Positions 7,712 to 14,113 of a stretch of DNA of 20,409 nt are shown in pieces. Under the pieces are notes generated by a model. That model had not been told where the DNA came from and did no database searches. It saw only the letters and a list, made by a program, of their open reading frames with translations. The translations under genes and the position numbers were made by a program. Source of the DNA: an uncultured Eubacteriales bacterium (GTDB lineage Bacteria; Bacillota; Clostridia; Oscillospirales; Acutalibacteraceae); assembly GCA_902462035.1 (NCBI GenBank), contig CABQAC010000007.1, positions 1 through 20,409 on the forward strand, given 5' to 3'. Numbering within the stretch: position 1 is the stretch's first letter; each line of letters begins with the position of its first letter.

Positions 7712-8800
7712 TTATTCGTGGGTCAGTTTTTCGGCCATCTTGACCAGGGCGTCGGCCTCCTCCACGGTTTTCGCGTTCCGGACGATGAGCATTAAGCCCT
7801 TGGAGGAAAGCTCGGTCAGCAGCGTCTCCACTTCGTCAATTTCGGGATACAACACCAGGCCGCGTCCGGACTTTTGGATCCGGCGGAGGGTCTCGATATG
7901 GCAGCTGGTGCGGGGCTGCCCTGCCACCGCGGTCCACTGAATCATCCGGATGTTGGGCACCGAAAGGATGTAGTCCAGGTGCCGCACCTGCTCCTGGCCG
8001 TCCAGATGGTAAATGGCATGCCCCACGCTTTCAGAAGTGGCGATCAATTCAGGCAAAGCGAATTCCTCGTACATGTCCGGGGAGATCATCACCGAAAAGT
8101 CCACCTGCAGCTGCTGGATACTTTGGGAATACCAGGTGTTCATCCAGCCGTGGCAGCAACCGTTTTCGTTGTTTTTGTAAATTGCGTCGCTGAACATTTT
8201 GGTGGTTTTCTTCCATACATCGATCATCTTCTGAAGGCAGGCCTTGACCTCGTCCGGCGAATCCATCATGTCGTACATCAGCTGCTCGCTGCCGCGCAGG
8301 TGGGCCAGCGCGTCGATACAACCGCAATTGTCCGGCATGGAGACAAAATATTTGCCCATACCCGCCTCGGCCAGGTACTTTACCGTATCCAGTTCCTTTT
8401 GCAGGATTTCGGACTGCTCGTCGTATACCAGCAGGTCGGGATCCAAATCGTCCCCGGTAATGGAGGGGTCGAACCAGACGGTTTCTTTGCCCCAATGGTA
8501 TTGGGCGCCTTTAAAATATTTGGCATGGCCCGCGGTGCCGAAGTTGCTCCAGATGACCGGGAAGCTGTCGCCGCCAAAGTAATTGTTGGCAAACTGGGCC
8601 TCCCAATTGCCGCGGATCGTTTCTTTATCCAGGTAGGTTTTGTAAATTTCCTCCGGCGTCTTGGCCGGTTTGCCCAGGCCCCAAGGTTTTGTCGCGTCGA
8701 CTTTAGTAGAGACCGAGATGCAGCACCGGTCGACAATTTCGTTTTCCCACAGGGCGGTCAGGCGTTCCTTAATCTTATCCCAATTCGGTTGATTAATCAT
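7712..8800 (-). CDS. URO-D superfamily protein, putative corrinoid methyltransferase
   Basis: A 362-aa cytosolic protein of the uroporphyrinogen decarboxylase superfamily (COG0407-like TIM barrel), which also includes corrinoid:coenzyme M methyltransferases. The C-terminal block HLDG (265-268) followed by HLDYIL and MIQW marks the subgroup often auto-named 'trimethylamine corrinoid protein 2'. The canonical MtaA zinc motif is H-x-C; here it reads H-L-D, so classic zinc-thiolate chemistry is not supported. It lies downstream of the corrinoid-activator gene on the same strand, with 110 nt between, and a candidate promoter of its own at 8850-8878. AAAGGAG lies 11 nt before the ATG. Context strongly suggests a role in corrinoid-dependent methyl transfer rather than haem synthesis, since no haem genes are nearby. 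The methyl donor or acceptor is unknown. Confidence 0.85.
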   Translation of the reverse strand: MINQPNWDKIKERLTALWENEIVDRCCISVSTKVDATKPWGLGKPAKTPEEIYKTYLDKETIRGNWEAQFANNYFGGDSFPVIWSNFGTAGHAKYFKGAQYHWGKETVWFDPSITGDDLDPDLLVYDEQSEILQKELDTVKYLAEAGMGKYFVSMPDNCGCIDALAHLRGSEQLMYDMMDSPDEVKACLQKMIDVWKKTTKMFSDAIYKNNENGCCHGWMNTWYSQSIQQLQVDFSVMISPDMYEEFALPELIATSESVGHAIYHLDGQEQVRHLDYILSVPNIRMIQWTAVAGQPRTSCHIETLRRIQKSGRGLVLYPEIDEVETLLTELSSKGLMLIVRNAKTVEEADALVKMAEKLTHE

Positions 8801-8849
8801 GGCGATTTTGACTCCTTTGCAGTAGAATGAGGCGCTTTTCTTGGTTCAC

Positions 8850-8878
8850 ATGGTATCATGTCTCCCCCGTAAAGTCAA
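8850..8878 (-). promoter_or_regulatory. Candidate sigma-A promoter of the URO-D-family gene
   Basis: On the - strand TTGACT (8873-8878) and TACCAT (8850-8855) are separated by exactly 17 bp, about 50 nt before the start codon. An inverted repeat ACATG-N4-CATGT (8848-8861) covers the -10 box and could be an operator. The -10 matches only 4 of 6 consensus bases. Confidence 0.45.
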
Positions 8879-8910
8879 CGAAAACCAGCGGGAAGACCGC
8901 GAATTTCACC

Positions 8911-10473
8911 TTAAGATTCGAACATCATACACGCGACATATTGTTCCATAAAAAAGGGAGAGGTGGACAGCTCCACGTACCCGGCCCGTTTGGCCAGCGC
9001 CGCGCTTTCCGCGCGCTTCTCCGCGCTTTGCAGGATCATGGTGGCGCCCATGCCTGCGGCATTTCCCAATACCTTGGTCACCGGCACAAACCGGGGCGGA
9101 ATCAACCCCATATCCCCGGCGCTCTGCCGGTCGATAAAACTGCCGAAGCCGCCGGCCAGGTACAGGTGGCCGATATCCTCCTCCTGCAGGCCCGCCTCGT
9201 GAATCAGCGAGTGGATGCCCGCGCAGATGGCGGCTTTGGCCAGCTGGACCGCGCGCAGATCCGGCTGGGTTACCAGCACGCCGCTGTCGCCGATCCGCAC
9301 GGCGGGCTGTCCGTCATATTCGGTCACAAGCCCGGCAAAGCCGTTTTCCGCTTCGTCGTCAATGCGGCCGGTTTCGTCGATCAGGCCGGTTTTGACAAAG
9401 GCGGCTACCGCGTCGATCAGCCCCGTGCCGCACAGGCCTATGGCGGGCGCGCCGCCGATGGTTTCGTACCGCAGGGCGCCGTTTTCCGCCCAGACTTTAT
9501 TCACCGCGCCGCGCACCGCGGGGCAGCCGTGGCTGATTTTGGCGCCTTCGAATGCGGGCCCGGCGGCGGTGGAACAGCAGTAAAGATTGCCGTCGTGGTA
9601 CAAGGCCATTTCCCCATTGGTGCCGATGTCCACCATCAGCGACGCGCCCGGCTGGCGGACGATATCGCTGGAGAGGATAGAACAGGTGATGTCCGCGCCG
9701 ACAAAGGCGGAGATGCAGCGGGGCAAATAGACGCGGGCTTGGGGAAAGGCGGTAAAGCGCAGCTCGTCCCCGGCGTCCCGGCCGTAAAATTCACGGATTT
9801 GGAAAGGAGCGTGGGACAACGGTTCCACATCCCTGCCGCACAGCAGATAGAGCATAGTGGTGTTGCCGGTAATCACCATTGCGTCCACCGCGTCCCGGGG
9901 AATCCCCTCCTGCCGGCACAGATCCAGAAAGGCCTGTTCCAGGGCAAACACGATTTTTTCGCGCAGCTGCTGCCCCTTTCCGTCCAAAGAGGACTGGATG
10001 CGGGAGATGACGTCCGCCCCGTAGGGGGACTGGGGGTTGGGAAAGGTCGCTTTGCCCGCCAGGCCACAGGTTTGCAGGTCGTAGCAATACACCACCACCG
10101 TGGTGGTGCCGATATCCACGGCAAAGCCGTACCGGCTGCCGATGGGGTTCTTTTCAAACGCGGGCAGGTAGCCGTCCGACACGATAGAGGTTTCCCCCTG
10201 TTCAGGGATCCGGACGACGCAGTCCCCTTCGGCAAAAGCCAGGCAGGCCAAGCGCCAGCCCTCCCCGGCGCGTTCGCCCAGCAGCCGCTGTTCTTCCTCT
10301 TGCAGGGGGGAGCATGCGCCTTCTACCTGGACCCGGCATTTTCCGCACTTGCCGTTGCCGTTGCAGGGCATGGCAAGGGAGAACCCGCTTTCGCGCACCG
10401 CTTGGGACAGCCGCACCGGCTGGCCGTATTCGAGCGGAACTTCTTTTCCGCCGTGCAACAGGGTAAGTTTCAT
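8911..10473 (-). CDS. ATP-dependent [2Fe-2S] reductive activator of corrinoid proteins (ASKHA/DUF4445, RACo-like)
   Basis: A 520-aa protein with an N-terminal plant-type ferredoxin domain joined to an ASKHA ATPase domain, the architecture of RACo-type activators. They use ATP hydrolysis to drive one-electron reduction of inactive Co(II) corrinoid back to Co(I). The [2Fe-2S] ligands are Cys37, Cys43, Cys46 and Cys77 (C-x5-C-x2-C-x30-C). The ATPase domain starts with AVDIGTTT (118-125) and has a second phosphate loop MVDIGTNGE and an LAGGFGSFID block. There is no extra C-terminal four-Cys cluster as in RamA. GAAAGGA lies 10 nt before the ATG. The corrinoid carrier at 12100 is the likely partner and the URO-D gene lies just downstream. 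Confidence 0.92.
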   Translation of the reverse strand: MKLTLLHGGKEVPLEYGQPVRLSQAVRESGFSLAMPCNGNGKCGKCRVQVEGACSPLQEEEQRLLGERAGEGWRLACLAFAEGDCVVRIPEQGETSIVSDGYLPAFEKNPIGSRYGFAVDIGTTTVVVYCYDLQTCGLAGKATFPNPQSPYGADVISRIQSSLDGKGQQLREKIVFALEQAFLDLCRQEGIPRDAVDAMVITGNTTMLYLLCGRDVEPLSHAPFQIREFYGRDAGDELRFTAFPQARVYLPRCISAFVGADITCSILSSDIVRQPGASLMVDIGTNGEMALYHDGNLYCCSTAAGPAFEGAKISHGCPAVRGAVNKVWAENGALRYETIGGAPAIGLCGTGLIDAVAAFVKTGLIDETGRIDDEAENGFAGLVTEYDGQPAVRIGDSGVLVTQPDLRAVQLAKAAICAGIHSLIHEAGLQEEDIGHLYLAGGFGSFIDRQSAGDMGLIPPRFVPVTKVLGNAAGMGATMILQSAEKRAESAALAKRAGYVELSTSPFFMEQYVACMMFES

Positions 10474-10786
10474 ATCTCTTGCATCCTTTCGTTCCAGCGC
10501 TGTTTATGCTATAATACCTTTATGACGGGGAAAGCCATTCGCGGGCCCCGCCGGCACGATGATGTGGCGGAAAACGCCATGAGAAAAACAGGATTCCCGC
10601 CTTACCGTGCCGCACCGGCTCAAACCGGAGTTCATAATTCCCATGATAATACAAAAGCGCATCAAAATAGTGTTGGAAAAGGATATTATGGAAAATCCGG
10701 CATATGGTCGTCATTTTACCAAAAAGGTAAAGATTTTGATATAAATCAGGCTCCGGTCTTTTTAAAATAGAAAGCGTGGTGATGGT
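10474..10786. promoter_or_regulatory. Divergent intergenic control region
   Basis: This 313-bp gap separates the activator gene (-) from the AraC/PocR gene (+). It holds a + strand TATAAT at 10510-10515, whose reverse gives TATTAT as a possible -10 for the activator about 31 nt before its ATG; no convincing -35 is seen on either strand. A palindrome TTTACC-N5-GGTAAA lies at 10715-10731. No cobalamin-riboswitch signature was recognised. A frame from ATG 10523 stays open to TAG 10770 (82 codons) but has no ribosome site, and I do not call it. Confidence 0.55.
10716..10745 (+). promoter_or_regulatory. Candidate promoter of the AraC/PocR regulator
   Basis: TTACCA (10716-10721), an 18-bp spacer and TATAAA (10740-10745) lie about 42 nt before the regulator's ATG. 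The -35 overlaps the palindrome TTTACC-N5-GGTAAA, so a repressor or the regulator itself could act here. Both boxes are imperfect. Confidence 0.35.
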
Positions 10787-12010
10787 ATGACCGGGGAGGC
10801 TTTCCGGCAGTTGGAGCGGTACGCGCAGCACCTGTCGCATCTGTTCAGCGCCAGCGCCCGTTTGGTGGATATGGCCGAACGGCGGCTGACCCCCCAGGTG
10901 TACGGCGACTGCCTGTATTTCTGCGATTATTGCGCGCGCCGGGACTGCGAGAAAGGGAATACTTATCTATACGGCGTCAGCGAGGCTTACCGCTGGGGCG
11001 GCAAGTATATTTACTATTGCCCGGCCGGTTTGGTGTTTATCGCGTCATCGGTTTCCAACCCCAACGGGCTGCTGTCAGGCGGCCTGACCCTTGGCCCGTT
11101 GGTTATGGGCGAACTGTCCGACATGCTGGACGAGGCGGAATCGGGGCAGGAAACGCGGCTGCTGCGCATTGCCAACATCCCCACCGAGAAGGTAAACGAC
11201 GTGGCCGAACTGATGGCGGCCGCGGCGGGCTATGTTTCCGGCGTGCCAGGCTCCCTTGCCGGGGAAGTGGATGTAAAGCAGGAGCAGATCCTGCAATCGC
11301 TTTACACGGAAAAGAACAAATACCAGGCTGCTGTCGAGGCTTATCCCATCGAAACGGAAAAAAAGCTGCAGATGATGATCCTGAACGGGGATAAAAAGGG
11401 CGCGCAGGATATGCTCAACGAGCTGCTGGCCCATATTTACTATGTTTCGGGTTTCGATGTGGACATTATCAAAATTCGCGTCATCGAGCTGCTTGTGGTT
11501 TTATCCCGCGCCACCATCGACGCCGGGGCGGACACCAAGGAGATTTTATGGTTCAGCAACAACTGCATTAAGCAGATGCAGGAGTGTTCCACCGTTGAGC
11601 AGATCAGCGTTTGGATCACCCAGATGATGCACCGGTTTGTCAGCTATTCCTTCGACTTTTCAGCGGTCAAGCATTCGGACACGGTCTATAAAGTCATCAA
11701 TTATATCAAAGAGCATTACTTTGGCCGTATTACGCTGGAGGATGTGGCAAAGCACGTCAACTTTAACAAGACCTATCTCAGCCGGATATTTAAAGAGGAA
11801 ACCGGCGACAGCTTTACCACCTATGTCAACAAGGTGCGCATCGACAAAAGCAAACTGCTGCTGCTGGATAAAGCCATTCCCCTGGTGGATGTGGCCAATT
11901 TGGTAGGGTTCGAGGACCAAAGCTATTTTACCAAGGTATTCAAAAGCCTGGTGGGCATTTCGCCTAAAAAATTCCGGGAATGCCGCGGAAAAGGCCGGGC
12001 GGGGGCCTGA
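10787..12010 (+). CDS. AraC-family regulator with N-terminal PocR sensory domain
   Basis: A 407-aa regulator. Residues about 8-165 match the PocR domain, a ligand-binding PAS-like fold found with propanediol and methyl-metabolism genes. It carries five cysteines: Cys42, Cys46, Cys49, Cys54 and Cys78, the last in the family motif Y-x-CPAGL. Residues about 165-295 are a helical linker. The C-terminal 100 residues are the AraC double helix-turn-helix: ITLEDVAKHVNFNKTYLSRIFKEETG (helix pair 1, 316-340) and IPLVDVANLVGFEDQSYFTKVFKSLVG (pair 2, 364-390), ending in ISPKKFRE. The ATG has only a weak ribosome site; an ATG five bases earlier hits a stop after two codons. It is divergent from the activator/URO-D arm and 89 nt upstream of the corrinoid protein, so it probably controls the whole module. 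Confidence 0.92.
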   Translation: MTGEAFRQLERYAQHLSHLFSASARLVDMAERRLTPQVYGDCLYFCDYCARRDCEKGNTYLYGVSEAYRWGGKYIYYCPAGLVFIASSVSNPNGLLSGGLTLGPLVMGELSDMLDEAESGQETRLLRIANIPTEKVNDVAELMAAAAGYVSGVPGSLAGEVDVKQEQILQSLYTEKNKYQAAVEAYPIETEKKLQMMILNGDKKGAQDMLNELLAHIYYVSGFDVDIIKIRVIELLVVLSRATIDAGADTKEILWFSNNCIKQMQECSTVEQISVWITQMMHRFVSYSFDFSAVKHSDTVYKVINYIKEHYFGRITLEDVAKHVNFNKTYLSRIFKEETGDSFTTYVNKVRIDKSKLLLLDKAIPLVDVANLVGFEDQSYFTKVFKSLVGISPKKFRECRGKGRAGA

Positions 12011-12099
12011 GCTCCCAACAGCCGGTTCCGCGATTCCGATAGATCGAAAATATGGCGGGCCGTCCGCCATTCCAAGACGGCGGGATCAAGGAGGAAATG

Positions 12100-12735
12100 A
12101 TGAGCATTTTAAACGAGATCAGCGAGTTTTTGCAAAAGGGCCGCGCCAAGAACGTCAAGGCGCTGGTGCAGCAGGCGTTGGACGAAAACGTCGATCCCAA
12201 GGCCATCCTGGAGGAAGGCCTGCTTTCCGGCATGAATATTATCGGCAACAAGTTTAAAAACAATGAAATCTTTGTCCCCGAAGTGCTTATCGCCGCCCGC
12301 GCGATGAATGCCGGCGTCGAAGTGCTGAAGCCCCGCCTTGTCAGCGAAGGGGTGGAGTCCAAGGGCCGTGCCGTCATCGGCACCGTTAAGGGCGACCTGC
12401 ACGACATTGGCAAAAATCTGGTGAAAATGATGATGGAAGGCCAGGGGCTGGAAGTGATCGACCTGGGCGTGGACGTGTCCGCCGAAAAGTTTGTGGAAGC
12501 CGCCAAAGAGCACGACGCCAAGGTGATTTGCTGCTCCGCGCTGCTGACCACCACCATGAACGAGATGAAGAACGTTGTGGACGCTTTTGTGGCCGACGGT
12601 ACCCGCGGCCAAGTGAAGATCATGGTGGGCGGCGCGCCTGTAACCCAGGCTTTCTGCGATTCCATCGGCGCCGACTGCTACACCGACGACGCGGCGTCTG
12701 CCGCCGAAGCCGCGCTGAAGTTCTGCGTGGGCTAA
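12100..12735 (+). CDS. Corrinoid (B12-binding) methyl-carrier protein, MtbC/MttC-like
   Basis: A 211-aa corrinoid protein that carries a methyl group on cobalt between two methyltransferases. Residues about 1-85 form the helical B12-binding cap domain; about 90-211 form the Rossmann-like B12 domain. The base-off/His-on motif is present as DLHDIG (D-x-H-x-x-G); this His is the lower axial cobalt ligand. SALLTTTM and VGGAPVT are the usual loops around the nucleotide tail. The frame is open from 12052, but AGGAGG (12089-12094) lies 5 nt before ATG 12100, which also gives the normal family length. A small hairpin (GCCGTC 12059-12064, GACGGC 12076-12081) lies in the leader. It follows the regulator and ends before a terminator. 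No substrate methyltransferase gene is adjacent. Confidence 0.94.
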   Translation: MSILNEISEFLQKGRAKNVKALVQQALDENVDPKAILEEGLLSGMNIIGNKFKNNEIFVPEVLIAARAMNAGVEVLKPRLVSEGVESKGRAVIGTVKGDLHDIGKNLVKMMMEGQGLEVIDLGVDVSAEKFVEAAKEHDAKVICCSALLTTTMNEMKNVVDAFVADGTRGQVKIMVGGAPVTQAFCDSIGADCYTDDAASAAEAALKFCVG

Positions 12736-12790
12736 ACCGCGAACGGTTTTTGTTACGGCACGGTCAAACACGACCGTGCCGTTTTGTTTT
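12734..12790 (+). terminator. Tandem intrinsic terminator after the corrinoid protein
   Basis: A small hairpin AAACCG-CGAA-CGGTTT (12734-12749) overlaps the stop codon region. It is followed by a strong 11-bp stem ACGGCACGGTC / GACCGTGCCGT (12755-12782) with a 6-nt loop and the tail TTTGTTTTG. This ends the regulator/corrinoid transcript. Confidence 0.85.
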
Positions 12791-12867
12791 GGGGCGTGCC
12801 GCCCGGCTGAAAACACGCTTGCCCCAAAACCCATGGGAACGCCGCGCGATCAAAGGAGAGGCATAAA

Positions 12868-13830
12868 ATGAAGATAACGGATTTTAACGATACGCATATG
12901 GAACAGGCCCGGGCATTGGCCGTGGCAAATTACCGCGAGGCGCGCGATAAACTGCCGGATTTGCCGAAGGATACGGACTGGCCGGATTACCGGTGGTGCG
13001 CGCAAAATCACATGGGGGTGGCGGCGTTCGAAGAAGACCGGCTGCTTGGCTTTTTGTGCGGCACCGCGCCCTTTGCCAACGCGTTCCAGTCCACCGGTGT
13101 CACCGGCGTTTTTTCGCCCCTGGGGGCAAACGGCGCGGTGCCGGAAGGCCGCGGGGAAATCTTGGCCCGCCTGTACCAGGCGGCCGGGGAAAAATGGGCG
13201 CGGGCCGGCGCGCCGAGCCATGCCGTATGCCTGTACGCGACGGATGAAGCGGGGCAGCGGCAGCTGGTTGAACTGGGGTTTGGTATCCGGTGCATGGACG
13301 GTATTTGCCGGTTGGGGCAGCCCGAAGAAGCGGACGGGGAGGAGCCGGGCGAATATGTGGAATTGCCGCCGGACCAATGGCTGCGGCTTTTGCCCCTGGA
13401 ACATATGCTAGACAGCCACATGGCCGCAAGCCCCACCTTTATTCTGCGGCCGTCCCAAGATGCGGAGACGTTTACGCGCCAGTCGAAATCGGCGGGCGCG
13501 CGCTACTTCGCGGCCCTGCAAAACAAGGCGCCGGTCGCTTTTTTGAAGGTGGACCGGTCGGGGGAGACCTTTTTGTGCGGCCGGCCGGATTACCTCCATG
13601 TGAGCGGGGCGTTTTGCCTGCCCGCCCACCGGGGGACGGGGCTGTACGCCGGGCTGCTGCGGTTTGTCAAGCGGCGTTTGCGGCGGGAGGGATATGCCTA
13701 TTTGGGCGTGGACTTTGAAAGCATCAATCCTGCTGCACATCGATTTTGGCGCAAACATTTTTGTGTTTACACCCACAGCCTGACCCGGCGGGTGGACGAA
13801 TACGCGGTGGAACGGCTTAGCAGGGGATAA
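12868..13830 (+). CDS. GNAT-family N-acetyltransferase (tandem GNAT domains)
   Basis: A 320-aa protein with the size and layout of two GNAT folds. The C-terminal fold is clear: motif A LPAHRGTGLYAGLL (251-264), where R-G-T-G is the acetyl-CoA pyrophosphate loop (Q/R-x-x-G-x-G/A), followed by NPAAHRFWRKHF (287-298). The N-terminal fold (about 1-150) has GVAAFEEDRLLGFLCG and an ATDEAGQRQLVELGF segment, but no intact pyrophosphate loop, so it is probably structural. AAAGGAG precedes the ATG. The gene lies after the corrinoid terminator and is separated from the next gene by 283 nt holding a promoter, so it may be a single-gene unit. The substrate is not deducible. Confidence 0.85.
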   Translation: MKITDFNDTHMEQARALAVANYREARDKLPDLPKDTDWPDYRWCAQNHMGVAAFEEDRLLGFLCGTAPFANAFQSTGVTGVFSPLGANGAVPEGRGEILARLYQAAGEKWARAGAPSHAVCLYATDEAGQRQLVELGFGIRCMDGICRLGQPEEADGEEPGEYVELPPDQWLRLLPLEHMLDSHMAASPTFILRPSQDAETFTRQSKSAGARYFAALQNKAPVAFLKVDRSGETFLCGRPDYLHVSGAFCLPAHRGTGLYAGLLRFVKRRLRREGYAYLGVDFESINPAAHRFWRKHFCVYTHSLTRRVDEYAVERLSRG

Positions 13831-13925
13831 AAACGGCCTGATATTATGCAAATATTCTTTGCCGCCGGAGTTTTGGCTTGTTCCAAATACCTGTAGAATC
13901 TGCAAAAACGGATGAATTTTTCGTC

Positions 13926-13954
13926 TTGTTTCCCCCAAAGTGCAATGGTACAAT
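13926..13954 (+). promoter_or_regulatory. Sigma-A promoter of the glycoside-hydrolase-like gene
   Basis: TTGTTT (13926-13931), a 17-bp spacer and TACAAT (13949-13954). Predicted transcription start is near 13961, giving a leader of about 150 nt. Confidence 0.65.
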
Positions 13955-13972
13955 ACCCATGAATTCCGAACC

Positions 13973-14092
13973 GGGGAGGAAAACAACATCACGGCACCGT
14001 TGGACACGCAAGCGGCGCTGAGCGAGCTGCGTGCCGTTCCGGTGATGTCCTCGAAACCCTTAGCGGCTTGCGGCGCCGGAACCATATTGTAA
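13973..14092 (+). promoter_or_regulatory. Structured leader with an orphan ribosome site
   Basis: Within the predicted leader, GGGGAGG (13973-13979) is a strong ribosome site, but the codon at the right spacing is ATC (13988). From there the frame is open for 34 codons to TAA 14090-14092; an in-frame TTG at 14000 is the first usual alternative start. The same stretch can fold: ACATCAC (13986-13992) pairs with GTGATGT (14042-14048), and GGCAC (13993-13997) with GTGCC (14031-14035). CACGCA/TGCGTG (14005-14010 / 14028-14033) is a competing inner stem. It is either a leader peptide, an RNA switch or attenuator, or a decayed small gene. No known riboswitch class was recognised. Confidence 0.4.
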
Positions 14093-14113
14093 TGAATAAA
14101 GGAGACAGCAGCC

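Noticed and set aside
7874..8830. Long + strand frame opposite the URO-D-family gene
   Set aside because: Antisense shadow with no recognisable domain; the - strand frame has the family motifs and a ribosome site.
8827..10770. Long + strand frame (647 codons) opposite the corrinoid activator gene
   Set aside because: It is an antisense shadow of a clear ferredoxin-ASKHA protein in GC-rich DNA. The translation is rich in Gly, His and Arg with no domain.
10474..10786. Possible cobalamin riboswitch before the corrinoid module
   Set aside because: No B12-box (GCCACTG-like) or the expected long conserved core was seen on either strand.
12011..12099. Upstream ATG at 12052 as start of the corrinoid protein
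   Set aside because: It would add 16 residues not seen in the family and has no ribosome site, while AGGAGG lies 5 nt before ATG 12100.
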